Positions 1 through 11,316 of a DNA stretch of 64,000 nt are shown in pieces. Both the position numbers and the translations under genes were made by a program. Origin of the DNA: Vitrella brassicaformis (lineage: Eukaryota; Sar; Vitrellaceae); the NCBI GenBank assembly GCA_001179505.1, contig CDMY01000255.1, positions 62,001 through 126,000 on the forward strand. The letters run 5' to 3'. Each line of letters opens with the position of its first letter. Position 1 is the first letter of the stretch. The notes under the pieces were generated by a model. The model saw only the letters and a list, made by a program, of their open reading frames with translations. It had not been told where the DNA came from and did not search any database.

Positions 1-283
1 GCCGAGGGGCATACCTCTTATGTACTTGTACGCCTCACCACGGTTGCCGGTCAGGAAATCCTACATTCAACGCGCAACGTCACAGCTTTCGCTGTACACC
101 TGAAGCAACAGAGAGAAACAAATTGATGAAAGGCATTCACACATGCGTGGCGTTCCCCTTGACTAGAAGGTCATAAGCTGAGACACACAGCAGAATACAG
201 TATGTTCTCTTATTTCTCTCCACATCTGGGACTCAGACTGGGAGATTGTATTTGTAAACTGTTTGAGGGAGTCATTCTGCTTC

Positions 284-573
284 TCAGAGGAGCGGACAAG
301 GAATGGCAGAGCAGAAGTCTGAATCTTGACAATCACATTCGTTTTGCTGAACCTGGTGGGAGTCGTCGAGATAGAGAGACGGCCTCTTCGAAAATACCTC
401 CACCTGCGGACAGAGGGAGGCACATCAAAATGGGTCACACATTCATCTGTGACATCCCAAAGAGACTTAACGCACGAGGCCGCGCACCTCACCAAATGAC
501 TACCAAATGTGCTACAACCTTCTTCGTCGCTGCTGAACAGCATGTCCTCATCCTCGTCTTTGCCGCTGGGCAT
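284..573 (-). CDS. small acidic protein of unknown function, 5' end uncertain
   Basis: Proposed two coding exons, 573-493 and 403-284, joined in phase. The first encodes an acidic start (MPSGKDEDEDMLFSSDEEG) and ends at a GTGAGG donor; the second follows a polypyrimidine/CAG acceptor and ends at a TGA. A further upstream exon, from about 992 to 661, ends in a strong CAG|GTCAGT donor and joins the TAG acceptor at 586-588 in the same frame, but it has no ATG in that frame. It is therefore either 5' UTR or the coding start lies elsewhere. Two copies of the TGCGAGCT promoter motif sit at 995-1021. I recognise no family. The splice signals are good but no homology supports the protein. Confidence 0.35.
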
Positions 574-994
574 AGGAAAGCCATCCTACAACACCGGCAC
601 ATGCAGCAGGCACACACATCGTCACACCGCACCACCGCACCACCACACACTTGTACTGACCTGCTGGAGCCTCAGGTTTTCTCGAAAAAAGAAGGAAGAT
701 GCCGTCGCGCTTCGCCGACACCAGGCAGTCGTCAGGCGCTCCGCTGAAGCCAGGGCGCGGCCTCCTTGTTGGGAAGGGAGGTGGACGAAAGAAGTGGCGC
801 CGACATTCGCGCAAGAGGGCAGGCGCGGGACGGGATGATGCGGGCCACATGGGATAAAGACCAGCAAAAAAGACGAGGATACGGAGGAGAAGTGGCGGGC
901 GGAAGGCAGAAGAGCAGTGGAATGCCCGAAATGCCTGGAAATTGTGTTCAGAACGGTCTTTTCTCGTCCCGTCTCCTGCGACGAGATTTTCACG

Positions 995-1021
995 TGCGAG
1001 CTTTTTCGCTTTCTGCGAGCT
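995..1021. promoter_or_regulatory. two TGCGAGCT promoter motifs
   Basis: TGCGAGCT occurs at 995-1002 and 1014-1021, just upstream of the proposed first exon of the small minus-strand gene. It belongs to the recurrent promoter motif described in the findings. Confidence 0.5.
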
Positions 1022-1022
1022 T

Positions 1023-1985
1023 AGAAATTGCGTTCTCTTTCTCTCCCGTGTCCCCTGCGGGTATTGGCGGCGAAGAGGACGGTCAGGTGCCTGATCTTTA
1101 AATTCATTCATGAATCCGGATGGCTCGCCGGGATTGGCACTGACTTCTTCCTGATTGCTCGGCAGTGTCAAGCTCGTGTTGATGAACATGAACATTCTTT
1201 CACGTGCACTTAGTTTCATCAATCAATCAATGGGCATGCAGGCAGGCAACACAAAAATGAGTGGCTATTCATACAAACATCCGGACAAGCCATCCGGCTT
1301 CATACATGGACGAGCAAAGAGTGCACGCACTCCACTTCCACACATGGCCGGCCCCCCACCCAGACAGCGAAATGACGGCCGTCCCTACTACCCTGCCCAA
1401 TTGACCCTGCCCCTCCTTCCGTCAACCAACAAACAAACAACCATGCTCAAAACTATCCAGCCCATGCAGTCAATTCGTTCACGAATCATGAATTCACTCA
1501 TCCCCCACTCAATCCCCCTCTCCTTCATGGACACAGGAAAAAAGACGAGCAACAGAGAGGGGGAAAAAGGAGAGACGACACGCACACGCTGGTTGCGGCA
1601 CGCCCTTACAGCTGTTGTCTGCACAAGGGAACTAGAAAGCAGCATTCAATCACTGCCTGTACACGGACCGGCCGTTGAAAGCATCATCCCTCTGCATACA
1701 AGGACATACAGACAGCTACCCCCGCGTCACGCACCCACCCTGCTATCCACCCCCACATGCCCTCCTGGTGCTTCCGCCAAAGCGGAGCCAAAATGCACAC
1801 AAGCCCCACCCCAAACAAAAGAAGAAGAAGACTAGAAAAAACAACCAAACACAATCATCCACCCCCAATTGGCGTCGTGTGCGCCTGTGTCATGTCGAAG
1901 TCGCTGCAACACCGTCCTACGCCTAGTGCCTCTCTGATAGCGATGCTGAGGGGGTGTGTGGTGACGAAGTCCTTGTCGAGCATGA
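1023..1985. other. intergenic, no gene seen
   Basis: I see no spliceable conserved coding sequence here. The stretch lies upstream of the small gene and beyond the 3' end of the CDPK gene, so it should contain the CDPK 3' UTR. Confidence 0.5.
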
Positions 1986-4900
1986 TCAGTCTTCGTCCAT
2001 CTTGGGGACCACGAGATGTCGCTCGGGGTGCTCCGACAGCTCCAGCAGCGACTTGCTCACCTAAAGCCCATATCAGAGACACCGGCACACCACACCGTGG
2101 ACCCCTAGTCACCCCACCACCCACAGACACACCACCACCACCACCACCATAACCATGAGCACTACTGCCATCCACGACACAATCGCTGCTACGACAGCCC
2201 AGTTCAGTGTGCTGCTGCTGCCGCTGCTTTGCGGCCAGCGCACATGACCTCATCTCGTGTGTCAGGTCTCGTGCTGGTGCTGGGTGGTGGTCGGCTGTGG
2301 GTGGTGCATAGATGGGTGTGTTGTCCTGTGTGCTCGTGGTGGCAATGCTGTGGCCGCTAGAGTTCTCCCTGGCCTTGAGCAGACACGCCCGTGTCTTGAC
2401 ACTCAAGGGCTTCCGAATCGGCAGGTGAGACACAGCACGGCGATACTAGCGAAATACAAGTATAATACGTATGCCCCGTGCATGGAAACGAATGTGTACG
2501 TGATAGATACATACATACAAAAAGGATAAGGTGCAGGTGTGCGTGTGAGTGTGGGTGTGGGGGTTGTTTACCTTGCGTAGGACGCCCATGTCTCGCTCCT
2601 GCTGGGCGATCGACGCGGCATGGGTGGCGGGGCTCTCATCCATCCCCATCACAGACACCACATCGTCACTCGTCAACGCTTGCAGGAACTGCACTCACAC
2701 ACACACACACACAGGACTGACGAGAAGGCGTGTGGTGTGTGTTGTGTGGTTGGCTGACCTCGTCATAGTCGATGCGTCCGTTTTTCTTGTAGTCGCACGC
2801 GTGGATGATGTCCTCTATCCTGGTGCCATCGAAGGTGTCCCCGAGAACCTCCCGCAGGTTCTCCGCACTGATGTAGCCCGTCTTGTCCACATCAAACCTA
2901 CCACACATACAGACACATGCGCATAAAGAGCGATGTGGAAGCGTGACATGTGTGGTGGGTGCATCCATCCAACATACCTTTGGAAAGCGTCTCGGATCAT
3001 GGACTCCTGCAGGACGAACTTGGCCTGCATCGTGGCAGCCAAGAACTCTGCAGAGAGCAGACAGAGAGGGAACAAACGTGGCAATGTGGGCTGCCCCCTC
3101 TGTGTGTGTGTGGCTGCGTGTGGGTGTACCCGAGTAGTGGACCTCGTGGTCGCCAGTCACATCCATTTTCTGAGCGGGATGAAGGAAAGGACAGCATGTT
3201 CCTTGGCCTCTTGCTCTGCGCGTGTGTGTATGTGTGTGTGTGTCTGTGTGTACCTGGAAGACCTTCCTGGCCTCTGCCTCGGGTATCTTGAGCACCTCAG
3301 TCATCGCATCCTTCAACTCGTGCAGCTGCAGACAGATAGACCACACACACGCACACACATCCATCCATCCATGTGCACTTCCACCCACCCACACACGTAC
3401 CAGTATGGTTCCGTTCTTCTCCCTGTCCAGTTTGAGGAATATCTTCTCGAGCTCCTCCACCTCATCGCTGTTCATCGACAAGGCTATCACCCCCAACGCC
3501 GCACGCTTCATGCCGTTGAACGCCGCGAACCTGTCAATGGGTGGACATGGAGGAGGACGAAGCATGTCGTGCACAGGTGCGTGTGCGTGTCGTCTTGTCG
3601 TGCTCACTTCTGCATGTTTTTGAGGACGTTGAGGTCGATCTCGTGGTCGTCATTGGTCTTGAGGCACTCAAACCTGACGTCACACAGGCAGGGATGTCTG
3701 GGTGTGTCCAGCGGTCGGCTGTCTGTCTGTCCGTCGGTTCCTCACCATTTGTGTTTGAGCGCCTTTTCAGCTGACGGCCTCTCATCGGGATTCTTCCTGA
3801 GGGACGAAACAGCCACACAGATGGGGAATCCCAGCATGCAGATGCGTCCGTTGATGCGATATTACTTGAGCAGCGCACTGATGAAGTTCTTGGCGTCCTG
3901 AGAGATGCCCTCCCACCTCGGACCTTCAAACGAAAACACAGCTGCATCCAACACAACACACAACACAGAACAAAGAACAAAGAACCAAGGCAGACAAACG
4001 ATCAGACACCCGCTGCTGGATGGCCCGTGTCTGTCTGTCTGGCCATGAGCCACACCCTGACGTACCCCGCTTGATCTTGGCGAGTATCTCGTGGTCCTGT
4101 GTGCCGTTGAATGGCGGCGAGCCGCTCAGCAACATGAACACTATCACACCTGACACACAAACCACACACACACACGGCACGCAGAGACAGACGAATGGGG
4201 GCGTGCGGTTGGCTGCGTAAGCTATCAGCGTACTGACCGATGCTCCATATGTCGCATTCCTCGTTGTAGGCCCCGTCCATGACCTCGGGGCTGACGTAGT
4301 AGACGGTGCCGTGCATGGCCGTCATCGGCACACCAGGGTTGAAGATCCGCGAGAAACCAAAATCAATCTGGTCGCCGTCATCAATCGGAATACACCGACA
4401 CAGCAAAGATGTATGTGTCAGCGGCCACCCGTCCATCTACCACGTGTGCGTACCAGTTTGAGTGGCGCATCTTCTGCCGGGGTAGCATACACCCAATTCT
4501 CAAGCCTGACACATTCCATAGCACACCACACCAACCGTCATTCGGTCGTGTGTGGATGGTTGTGTGTTTGGCTTACTTGAGGTCCCTGTGGCAGATTTTG
4601 TGTTTGTGGCAGTAGTTGATGGCACTCAGCATCTGGTGCGCCACGTACGCCGCGTCCTTCTCGACGTAGCGCTTCTTGCACGCCAGCCTGTCGTACAACT
4701 CCTTCCCTGAACGAACGACCAAACACACACAATAGACACACAACACACAATGAGTGACTGACGAACTCAGCCACTGTCTGCCTGCCTGCCTGCCTGTCTC
4801 TGTCATCATGCCCACCCAGCCACCTACCAGTGCACAGTTCCATGACCAGGTGGACGGCCCTGTCATCCTCGTAGACCTCGAAGAGCTTTGCGATGTTGGG

Positions 4901-5344
4901 GTGGTCGAGCGAAAGGTAGACGCTCACCTCGTTGTACAGCATGCTGGCCTTCTTGGGGCTGATGTTCTGCGTGCTGAGCGTCTTGATGGCGTACGACTTG
5001 CCGCTCTCCCGGTGCCGACCCACACGCACCGCACCGCTGATGCCCGTCCCAAGTATCTGCTCGTCCAGCTCGTAGTACTCGAACAGGTCAGCGCCCTTCT
5101 TGACACGGGTGTGCGACAGCGTTTGCTTGGATATCTGGTCGATGAAGCGGCCGCTGGGGATCTTGGGGGGGTTGTTGGGCGCGCCCAGGCTGCTCCCAGC
5201 GCCAGAGTCGTTCTGGCGGCCCGCCGTGGTCGACTCGTCCTCCTGCGAGGCCCCGCCACGTGACCGGTGCGTCCCGTTGGAGGTCTGCGGACCCTTCCGT
5301 GGATCCTCCACGTTCTTGTCCAGCTTGCTCGGCTTACAGCCCAT
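1986..5344 (-). CDS. calcium-dependent protein kinase (CDPK), about 16 exons
   Basis: A Ca2+-activated Ser/Thr kinase of the plant/alveolate CDPK family. The start at 5344 gives MGCKPSK, a typical N-myristoylation plus palmitoylation signal, so it is probably membrane-bound. Kinase exons run from 5344 to about 3746: glycine loop GTGISGAVRVG, YAIK lysine, catalytic HRDLKLEN, IDFG and the SPEV activation-segment end. A junction domain follows, then four EF-hands: DREKNGTI, MDVTGDHEVHYSEF, DVDKTGYIS and DYKKNGRIDYDEF (exons about 3530-2572). Fourteen exons (5344-4828, 4706-4577, 4505-4454, 4367-4238, 4149-4066, 3941-3866, 3796-3746, 3673-3608, 3530-3401, 3325-3254, 3169-3130, 3047-2978, 2897-2759, 2688-2572) keep phase and give 558 codons. 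A further exon begins near 2445 and a last one (2060-1986) ends MDED-stop. The donor between these two, somewhere in 2070-2300, is not resolved, and that segment is Gly/Val-repeat rich. Confidence 0.92.
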
Positions 5345-5478
5345 CTTCAAAATCAATCGAGCGCCGGAAAGACAAGCTGGCGCCAGGGGGTGTCAGAGAG
5401 AGGGCTAATTCAGTCGCAGGGCATCATCAATATGCTCCGCATCGCACCAAAGCGGAAAAAGGAATTCCCAATGACCTG

Positions 5479-5498
5479 AGCTCGCACAAGAGCTCGCA
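5479..5498. promoter_or_regulatory. two AGCTCGCA promoter motifs upstream of CDPK
   Basis: AGCTCGCA at 5479-5486 and 5491-5498, 135-155 bp upstream of the CDPK start codon. Same element as at the other promoters. Confidence 0.6.
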
Positions 5499-5559
5499 AA
5501 TGCCACGAGGGGTGAGAGTTACACCTCCTTTCTTATCGCAGCGGCCTTGATCACAATGA

Positions 5560-5649
5560 CGCCTTGAAACAATCAGCAGCTGCCCAGCACCTTCCTTCGG
5601 CTCATTGTCCGAAGGAAGGCGCTGGGCAGCTGCTGATTGTTTCAAGGCG
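5560..5649. repeat. near-perfect hairpin, 41-bp arms, 8-bp loop
   Basis: Left arm 5560-5600 and right arm 5609-5649 are inverted copies differing at one base (a T/C difference in the middle), separated by ctcattgt. It lies in the intergenic DNA upstream of the CDPK promoter. It could be a foldback (MITE-like) element or a structured transcript. No target-site duplication or open reading frame was recognised. Confidence 0.9.
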
Positions 5650-5969
5650 TAAAGTGTGGTTCGGCAGAAGGAGAGAGCCCATTGCTCGCTCCAGTATAGT
5701 AGCAGCACAGCTTGCATCGGCGTGCGCATCCATCCGTATCATAGCTCTTGAGAGGGCGCCGTCCGAATTGATCTCTTTGCAGAAGCGGGTAATTCATTCA
5801 CTGACAGGCACACACGAGTGACCGCCTCATGCACACCACACATCGTTCCTCACTGCTCGCCGCTCACCGATAGCCTTGCTGCGGTCGAAGACGGCAGTGT
5901 ATCTGTTTCAGCATCTATTGTGTTGTATTGTGTTGTGAAATCCCTCCCACCACCACCCCCCACTTCCGT

Positions 5970-6505
5970 AGATCTCTGGTAGGGTTGACTGACTCGGCTC
6001 AGGGTGACGGCGTCTGAGGAGCCATTCGTCAGTGCCCAATTCTGCGGTACAGCAGCGAAGCACAACACCTTAAACCAAGTCTGAGCGTTGTGCGTGGTTC
6101 TGCTGTGTGCAGGATTTGACAATTGGGATTTGATCATCGACCACAGCAGCCACAGCAGCAGCCGCAGCAGCAGACGTATGTCAAAGAGAATGTGGAGGCC
6201 CGCTTCCCGCCCAACACCAGCAATGTCACTAAGCGGCTCGTCCAGGGCATCGTCCGACCCCTGCATCGAGCAGCACTCGCGGCGTCGTATCACGTGATTG
6301 ATTGACTGTGCCAGCACCTCAGCCCCACCCAGATCAACACGACAGCTCAGCCCTTTTTCCACCGGACGGCTTTGGGCATCGCTGCCATGACGGTCGCCGA
6401 CTGGCAGCGTCAGGACCCGTCCGAGCAGCGTAATGAGACGATCAGCGGGATGCAGCGGGCCATCCGCACACTCCTGGCATCGGGCGCAGCCATCGACATG
6501 TGCCC
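5970..6505 (+). pseudogene. degenerate copy of the ankyrin-like gene at 9378-11150
   Basis: The leader and first exon region (about 5985-6260) align with 9250-9500: the same GCCATTCGTCAGTGCC leader block, the same intron-end region, and EARFPPNT followed by KRLVQGI. After about 6300 it jumps to sequence matching about 10255-10445 (block ending LLASGAAIDM), so roughly 750 bp of the middle is missing and the frame is not open throughout. This is a deleted paralogue, not a functional gene. Confidence 0.8.
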
Positions 6506-6639
6506 GCAGCCATCGAGCCCCTATGGCGCCGTGTGCTGCGACCATCCGGTCTCGAGCGTGATGTCATCGACATTGGGACAGTGCTGGTGTGAGGGGTGGC
6601 GGTTGGGTGGTGTTGGTGGATTGGATGGGCTGAGAGGGT

Positions 6640-6861
6640 CTCTATGAGCAGGCGACATAACTGAGTGAAATGTGTGCCTGCCATGGGCGCATGGATATCG
6701 TAATCGTTCTTGAAAGACTCACATGAATGAGCGACTGATCAGCACGGTTCATCGGCGAAATGGAAATCCCTTGAGTGCTTTGCTTTGGTGCTTGGGCGGC
6801 CCGACACACACTGATGAGCACGATGCACGTGAGTTGATACTTTCACAGGAAGTCACCACAG

Positions 6862-6895
<34 letters not shown>

Positions 6896-7336
6896 TCCCC
6901 TTCATTCGTGTGGCTGTGAGGAAAGGGTTGTTCTGTTGATGAAGGGCTGCACTGAGACAGAAGTTTGATTGATGGAGGGGGTCTTTCCGTCTTCACACGT
7001 GCGTGTGTATGCGTGTCGACGTCCGATGCTGTTCGGTTCGGATGTGTGGGGGAGTGCTCATCTGTGTGCGCATCTGACTAATACATCGATTCATCAGCAT
7101 AACCATAAGGCGTTTCGCACATTCCATTCACACCCACACAAATCACATGAACGGCAGTCAGTCAAGGAGCGGCACACAACGACCAGTGTTTGTTTCCTAC
7201 TCATGCATACAGCCGGGGAAGGGACACGTCGGAACGGCTGTATGGCAGTCTCTCACCCTTCTGCATTGAACGATAATGAACCATCTTTACACAGGTGGCG
7301 AAGGCCATCATGCACCCCATAATATATGTGGCCGTC
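6640..7336. other. intergenic, simple repeats
   Basis: Contains an (AC)n tract followed by (GA)n near 6863-6893 and otherwise unstructured sequence. I see no gene. Confidence 0.5.
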
Positions 7337-8623
7337 CTACAACACCATGCCCCCCAGCTGATCCCCCAGCACTCTCATCACGACAGTGAGCGTCTGGTCA
7401 TGGGGGGCCGACTCTGTTGTTTCGATCTCAACATAGCGGTCCTGCCCCCAATCGGGCCAATGCTCCGTCAGCCGAATGAGTGTCATCTGCCCCTCGCCCA
7501 TCGTCTCACTCCCAAACACCACCAGCCGGCAATGCCATCCGTCCTCCCGCTTTTTGTCAAATACGGCCGCCCTCCAGTGCGCCACATCGCTGTGAGAGGC
7601 CGCCAGTAGCTCACCCAAACGAAGGTACTCAGCAGAATCACGACGGTGAGTCGCCCAGGATCCGACCCGCCTGATCTGGCGGCCACAACGAAGCCAGCCG
7701 AACAGAATGAAGGCCACCATGGACGTGTAAGTGGGGTACAGGTAGCCAGCCAGCTGTGTGGGTGGGTCGGCGGGGTCGAATGCGGCATGAGGGAAATTGG
7801 GGCTGGCAGAGCTGAGGAGGGTGGGGAGCTGATAGCCATACGAGCTTTCGAGAATCGAGTGGCCGTCCATCAAGCGTGTCTGATGACGGATGAAGTCCAC
7901 AAAGCGTGTCTGATGACCTCCCTGATTGATATTGATCCTCCAGCTGAGTATCCTCCACTGGCGGACCGCCTCCGTCTCACTCATGAAGGCCGCCCGCCTG
8001 CCGAAGACGCCGAAGTTGTCATCCCCCAGCACCAGTGGCCTCTTGAATCTCAGCAGATACAGTTTCTCCAGCACTGGTTTCCATCTGGCCCACTTGCCGC
8101 CCCTCTCCATCATCCACAGCCGCCGGCTGAGCTGTTTGATGAGGGCCCTGGTGGCCAACGTGACGGCCACCCCCTGAGTCAGCTGTGGGATGGGCACCTC
8201 CACCAACACACCGAGGCCGAGTGACGCCACAACGATAGGCAGCAGACGCATCAGAATGGGCAGTAGGACGTCAGGCGTAAGGGACACAGCCCGCACAGGT
8301 GAGATGGGCGGCTGGCGGTCGGTGTCGATGAGGCGGAAGTAGGCCAGCTGTGAGTAGCTCGTCACGTGTTGGGCGATCCTCGGCATCAGCGTCGCGACGC
8401 CCAACACGCCTCTGAGAGTGGTGTCCTGGTGGTGGTGGGGCTGCTGCTGCTGCGACGATGCACTGCTGGCACCTGCAACACAATCACACACAGCTGTGTG
8501 CCGGCATGACTGTGTCATTCTGCACTGAAGGGGTTGCTTACCATTGGCAGCGGCCGACGCAGCAGATGAAGATGGCCCGTCAGCTTTAGAGTCACCGGCT
8601 CCTTCACGAGCGGCAGCCGACAT
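7337..8623 (-). CDS. hypothetical protein with central hydrophobic segments, lineage-specific
   Basis: Starts MSAAAREGAGDSK at 8623, just inside a CTGCAG acceptor, so a 5' UTR intron is likely, as in the ankyrin-like gene to the right. An intron at 8473-8541 (69 bp, GTAAGC...TTGCAG) is a multiple of three without a stop, so the frame also reads through it; the splice signals favour removal. The N-terminal 50 residues are Ser/Ala/Gln/His-rich. A hydrophobic segment (VLLPILMRLLPIVVASLGLG) follows, then a longer domain with another hydrophobic stretch (YTSMVAFILFGWL). It ends GGMVL-TAG at 7337. A short in-frame duplication (HQTR..D twice) lies near 7880-7915. I recognise no family; possibly a lineage-specific membrane protein. 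Confidence 0.7.
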   Translation of the reverse strand: MSAAAREGAGDSKADGPSSSAASAAANGKQPLQCRMTQSCRHTAVCDCVAGASSASSQQQQPHHHQDTTLRGVLGVATLMPRIAQHVTSYSQLAYFRLIDTDRQPPISPVRAVSLTPDVLLPILMRLLPIVVASLGLGVLVEVPIPQLTQGVAVTLATRALIKQLSRRLWMMERGGKWARWKPVLEKLYLLRFKRPLVLGDDNFGVFGRRAAFMSETEAVRQWRILSWRININQGGHQTRFVDFIRHQTRLMDGHSILESSYGYQLPTLLSSASPNFPHAAFDPADPPTQLAGYLYPTYTSMVAFILFGWLRCGRQIRRVGSWATHRRDSAEYLRLGELLAASHSDVAHWRAAVFDKKREDGWHCRLVVFGSETMGEGQMTLIRLTEHWPDWGQDRYVEIETTESAPHDQTLTVVMRVLGDQLGGMVL

Positions 8624-8939
8624 CTGCACACCTGCAGACAGACACAGCACAAACATCAGGTGATCAGGTGAGTGAATGCGAATGGGCGTAGCGGCCCTCT
8701 TGCCATTTCCACACAGACATCACACACACTGTCATTGCTGATGCCATCAGGCCCTCCTGCCCGCCCTATCTTACCTCAATGCATCAGATCAGCGGGAGTC
8801 AGACAGAATGGGCGGCGGCATCTGTGTGGATCGATGACATCACGACAGCTCTCCTGGCATCTCCCACACACTCTACACTGCCCTGCTGTCGCCAAGATGC
8901 CCCGAAAAGCGTCGTCCTGCAGGCTCGCAGATGGATCTG

Positions 8940-9070
8940 CTGTGTGCGATTTGATCATCATGTCGGCTTCTGCATCAGCCGGACAGCGACCAACCACAGC
9001 AGCCACAGCAGCAGCCGCAGCAGCAGACGTATATGATAGAGAATGCGGAGGCCCGCTTCCCGCCAGGCAG
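8940..9070 (+). pseudogene. fragment of the ankyrin-like gene 5' region
   Basis: Matches the beginning of the gene at 9378: ATCATCATGTCGGCTTC, then a CAG/CAC-rich run and the block encoding EARFPP. After about 9063 similarity stops and the frame closes. It lies in the same orientation directly upstream of the intact gene, consistent with local tandem duplication and decay. Confidence 0.7.
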
Positions 9071-9377
9071 CATTGCTGTCGTTTCGTGACGGTCCGAGGA
9101 GTCAGCGGCCAGCTGCTGACGGAATAACGAGCTCTCACAAAAGATCAGGTGCGCAGGAAGACAGAAAAACCGACCGACAGAGCCAACCGTGCTGCTTGTG
9201 TTCGTGCAGACCGCTTAGCGTACTCTTAGCGTAGGTTCATCCACGTGACTGGCTCATCGGGGGTCACGGCGTCTGGAGCCATTCGTCAGTGCCAATTCTG
9301 AGGTGCGGCAGCGCAGGACAACACCTCAAGTGTGATAGCGACTGACTCTGCTTTGCTGTATGCAGGACTCGAGCATC

Positions 9378-11150
9378 ATGTCGGCCTCTTCATCTGCCGA
9401 GAATCAGCCACCACAGCAACAGGAGATGAGGATAGAGAATATGGAGGCCCGCTTCCCGCCCAACACCAACGCGGCCACCAAGCGACTCGTCCAGGGTATC
9501 ATGCGACGCACAATCACCCCTGACGGCATCCGACGGCTCGTCCGCAAGGGGGCCGACCCACGAGTGTGCATTGACCTCATCACCTCCTGCAAGCCTGGTC
9601 AGGTGCGCGTCGAGTGTTGGCACCGAGTGTGTCTGCTGACCCTGGCCATCGACGACTGGAGCACTCCCCCGGCCCTCGAGTGCGGCATGCAAATTGGCGC
9701 CATGGATATGAACTTCACCAATGCACGGCTGGTGCTGCCGCTGTGGCCATCGCGTGAGACGCAAGCGGCCATCCTGTCGGCTCTCATCCAGGAGGGCGTC
9801 TCGCTGAGTGGGCCACCCACACCACCAGCACCTGCTGCACGGACCTTAACGAAGTCGCTCGAGCCCATCGAGGTGGCGGTGCGTGCGGCCAACCTGACGG
9901 CCGTCAAGACCCTCGTGGCCAACGGGGCGGCTCTGCAAGGGCGGCGGGTGGCCTTCCTGCGACAGGAGCGCGGGGTGCGCTCGAGCGGGCAGTACGAGGC
10001 GGCCCTGATGGCCATGTTGGAGTACCTCGTCAAGCTCGACCCCTCCCTCGCTACCGAGGCGGATGACGATGGCTATAATGTCATCCTGACAGCAGCCGCT
10101 TCTGGCCTTACCTACTCGGACAAGTTCGTCATAGCCTACCTGCAGCTGATGAAGGACAACGGCGCCAGCCTCACGGTCCCACAGCCGCCGCCGATGTTTC
10201 AGCCCCTTCATTTGGCAGCACACAACTCGGCGCACCACGTAATCGAGTGGCTGTGTCAGCACCTCAGCCCCGCACACATCAACACAGCCAGAGGGGGAGG
10301 AGCCCACCGGACGGCTTTGGGCATCGCTGCCATGAGGGTCGCCGACTGGCAGCGTCAGGAACCGTCCGAGCAGCGTAATGAGACGATCAGCGGGATGCAG
10401 CGGGCCATCCGCACACTTCTGGCATCGGGCGCAGCCATCGACATGGTGCGGACCCCACAGCAGCTGCCGGCACACGCCACCCAGTCCGAACGAGATGCGC
10501 ACGGTGTGGTGTTGGCCGAGTACCTCACCGTCCTCAACGACGAGCTGCCCCAGGCCGTCATGGACGGCGTCAACGGCGCCCTCAACCCCCAGCGTGACGC
10601 CGCCGACATGCTGACCCGCCTGCTGCCCCTCGCCCGCCCCGCCCCACCCACCAACCCCACTGACACATCCACTGCTGCTGCAGCACATGCCCCTGCTGCC
10701 CCCTCCCCATTTGCCCTCACGGATGCGACGGCCCAGGTGGCCTGGAAGATCGGTGCCTTCCTGCACGAGCCAGAGGCCATCGACACCATCATTCTCGGGC
10801 AGGCCGTGGTGGCCCACCGCATCAAGACGGCCATGCAGCACTTCGTCGAGTATGCGGCGACCAAGACGGCTTTCAATGAGGAGGTCATCGGCGGCATGGC
10901 CAGTGTGGGCGGCCAGGTGGTGCGGGTGCCCCTCCAGTGCTTCGCCGTCAGAGAGGGGTCGAGTGTGCGGCGGGTGGGTCTGCGCGAGGTGGTCCACAGG
11001 GCTCGGCTGGACGAGGCGGCCCGCTATGGGCTGACTGGTGTGGTCAAGGGCTTCAACACCCACCTGGGCAACGACGATTGTCAGTTCGGTTGGGGTCAGC
11101 TGGGATGGGTCAACGACATCGGCCTCTTCCAGCCGCTCGGCATCAAGTAG
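9378..11150 (+). CDS. ankyrin-repeat-like protein, single coding exon
   Basis: A 590-residue reading frame starting MSASSSAENQPP; the ATG is 13 bases after a TGTATGCAG acceptor, implying a 5' UTR intron. Several helix-turn-helix units resemble ankyrin repeats: IRRLVRKGADPRVCIDL near residue 55, LTAVKTLVANGAALQG near 175, LHLAAHNSAHHVIEWL near 280 and RAIRTLLASGAAIDM near 345. The C-terminal 200 residues contain an Ala/Pro/Thr-rich linker and a domain I do not recognise, ending at GIK-TAG. Two decayed relatives lie upstream, which suggests a young, locally expanding family. Ankyrin assignment is by pattern only. Confidence 0.75.
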   Translation: MSASSSAENQPPQQQEMRIENMEARFPPNTNAATKRLVQGIMRRTITPDGIRRLVRKGADPRVCIDLITSCKPGQVRVECWHRVCLLTLAIDDWSTPPALECGMQIGAMDMNFTNARLVLPLWPSRETQAAILSALIQEGVSLSGPPTPPAPAARTLTKSLEPIEVAVRAANLTAVKTLVANGAALQGRRVAFLRQERGVRSSGQYEAALMAMLEYLVKLDPSLATEADDDGYNVILTAAASGLTYSDKFVIAYLQLMKDNGASLTVPQPPPMFQPLHLAAHNSAHHVIEWLCQHLSPAHINTARGGGAHRTALGIAAMRVADWQRQEPSEQRNETISGMQRAIRTLLASGAAIDMVRTPQQLPAHATQSERDAHGVVLAEYLTVLNDELPQAVMDGVNGALNPQRDAADMLTRLLPLARPAPPTNPTDTSTAAAAHAPAAPSPFALTDATAQVAWKIGAFLHEPEAIDTIILGQAVVAHRIKTAMQHFVEYAATKTAFNEEVIGGMASVGGQVVRVPLQCFAVREGSSVRRVGLREVVHRARLDEAARYGLTGVVKGFNTHLGNDDCQFGWGQLGWVNDIGLFQPLGIK

Positions 11151-11316
11151 CCGGCCGAGGACATCATCATGACGACCTAGCAGAGAGGGGAGGGGGAGAG
11201 ATGGGATGCATAGGCAGGTAGAATCGATTTTGGTGTTTACAGTGGGGTGCCTGGGAAGAGTGTGCATGTTCTGACACCATGTCAGACAGGCCGTGAGCCA
11301 GTCAGGCAGGCTGCCC

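Noticed and set aside
701-856. Plus-strand frame starting MPSRFADTRQSSGAP, resembling a basic ribosomal-type protein
   Set aside because: It ends quickly, matches no ribosomal protein block, and overlaps the minus-strand exon that has strong splice sites.
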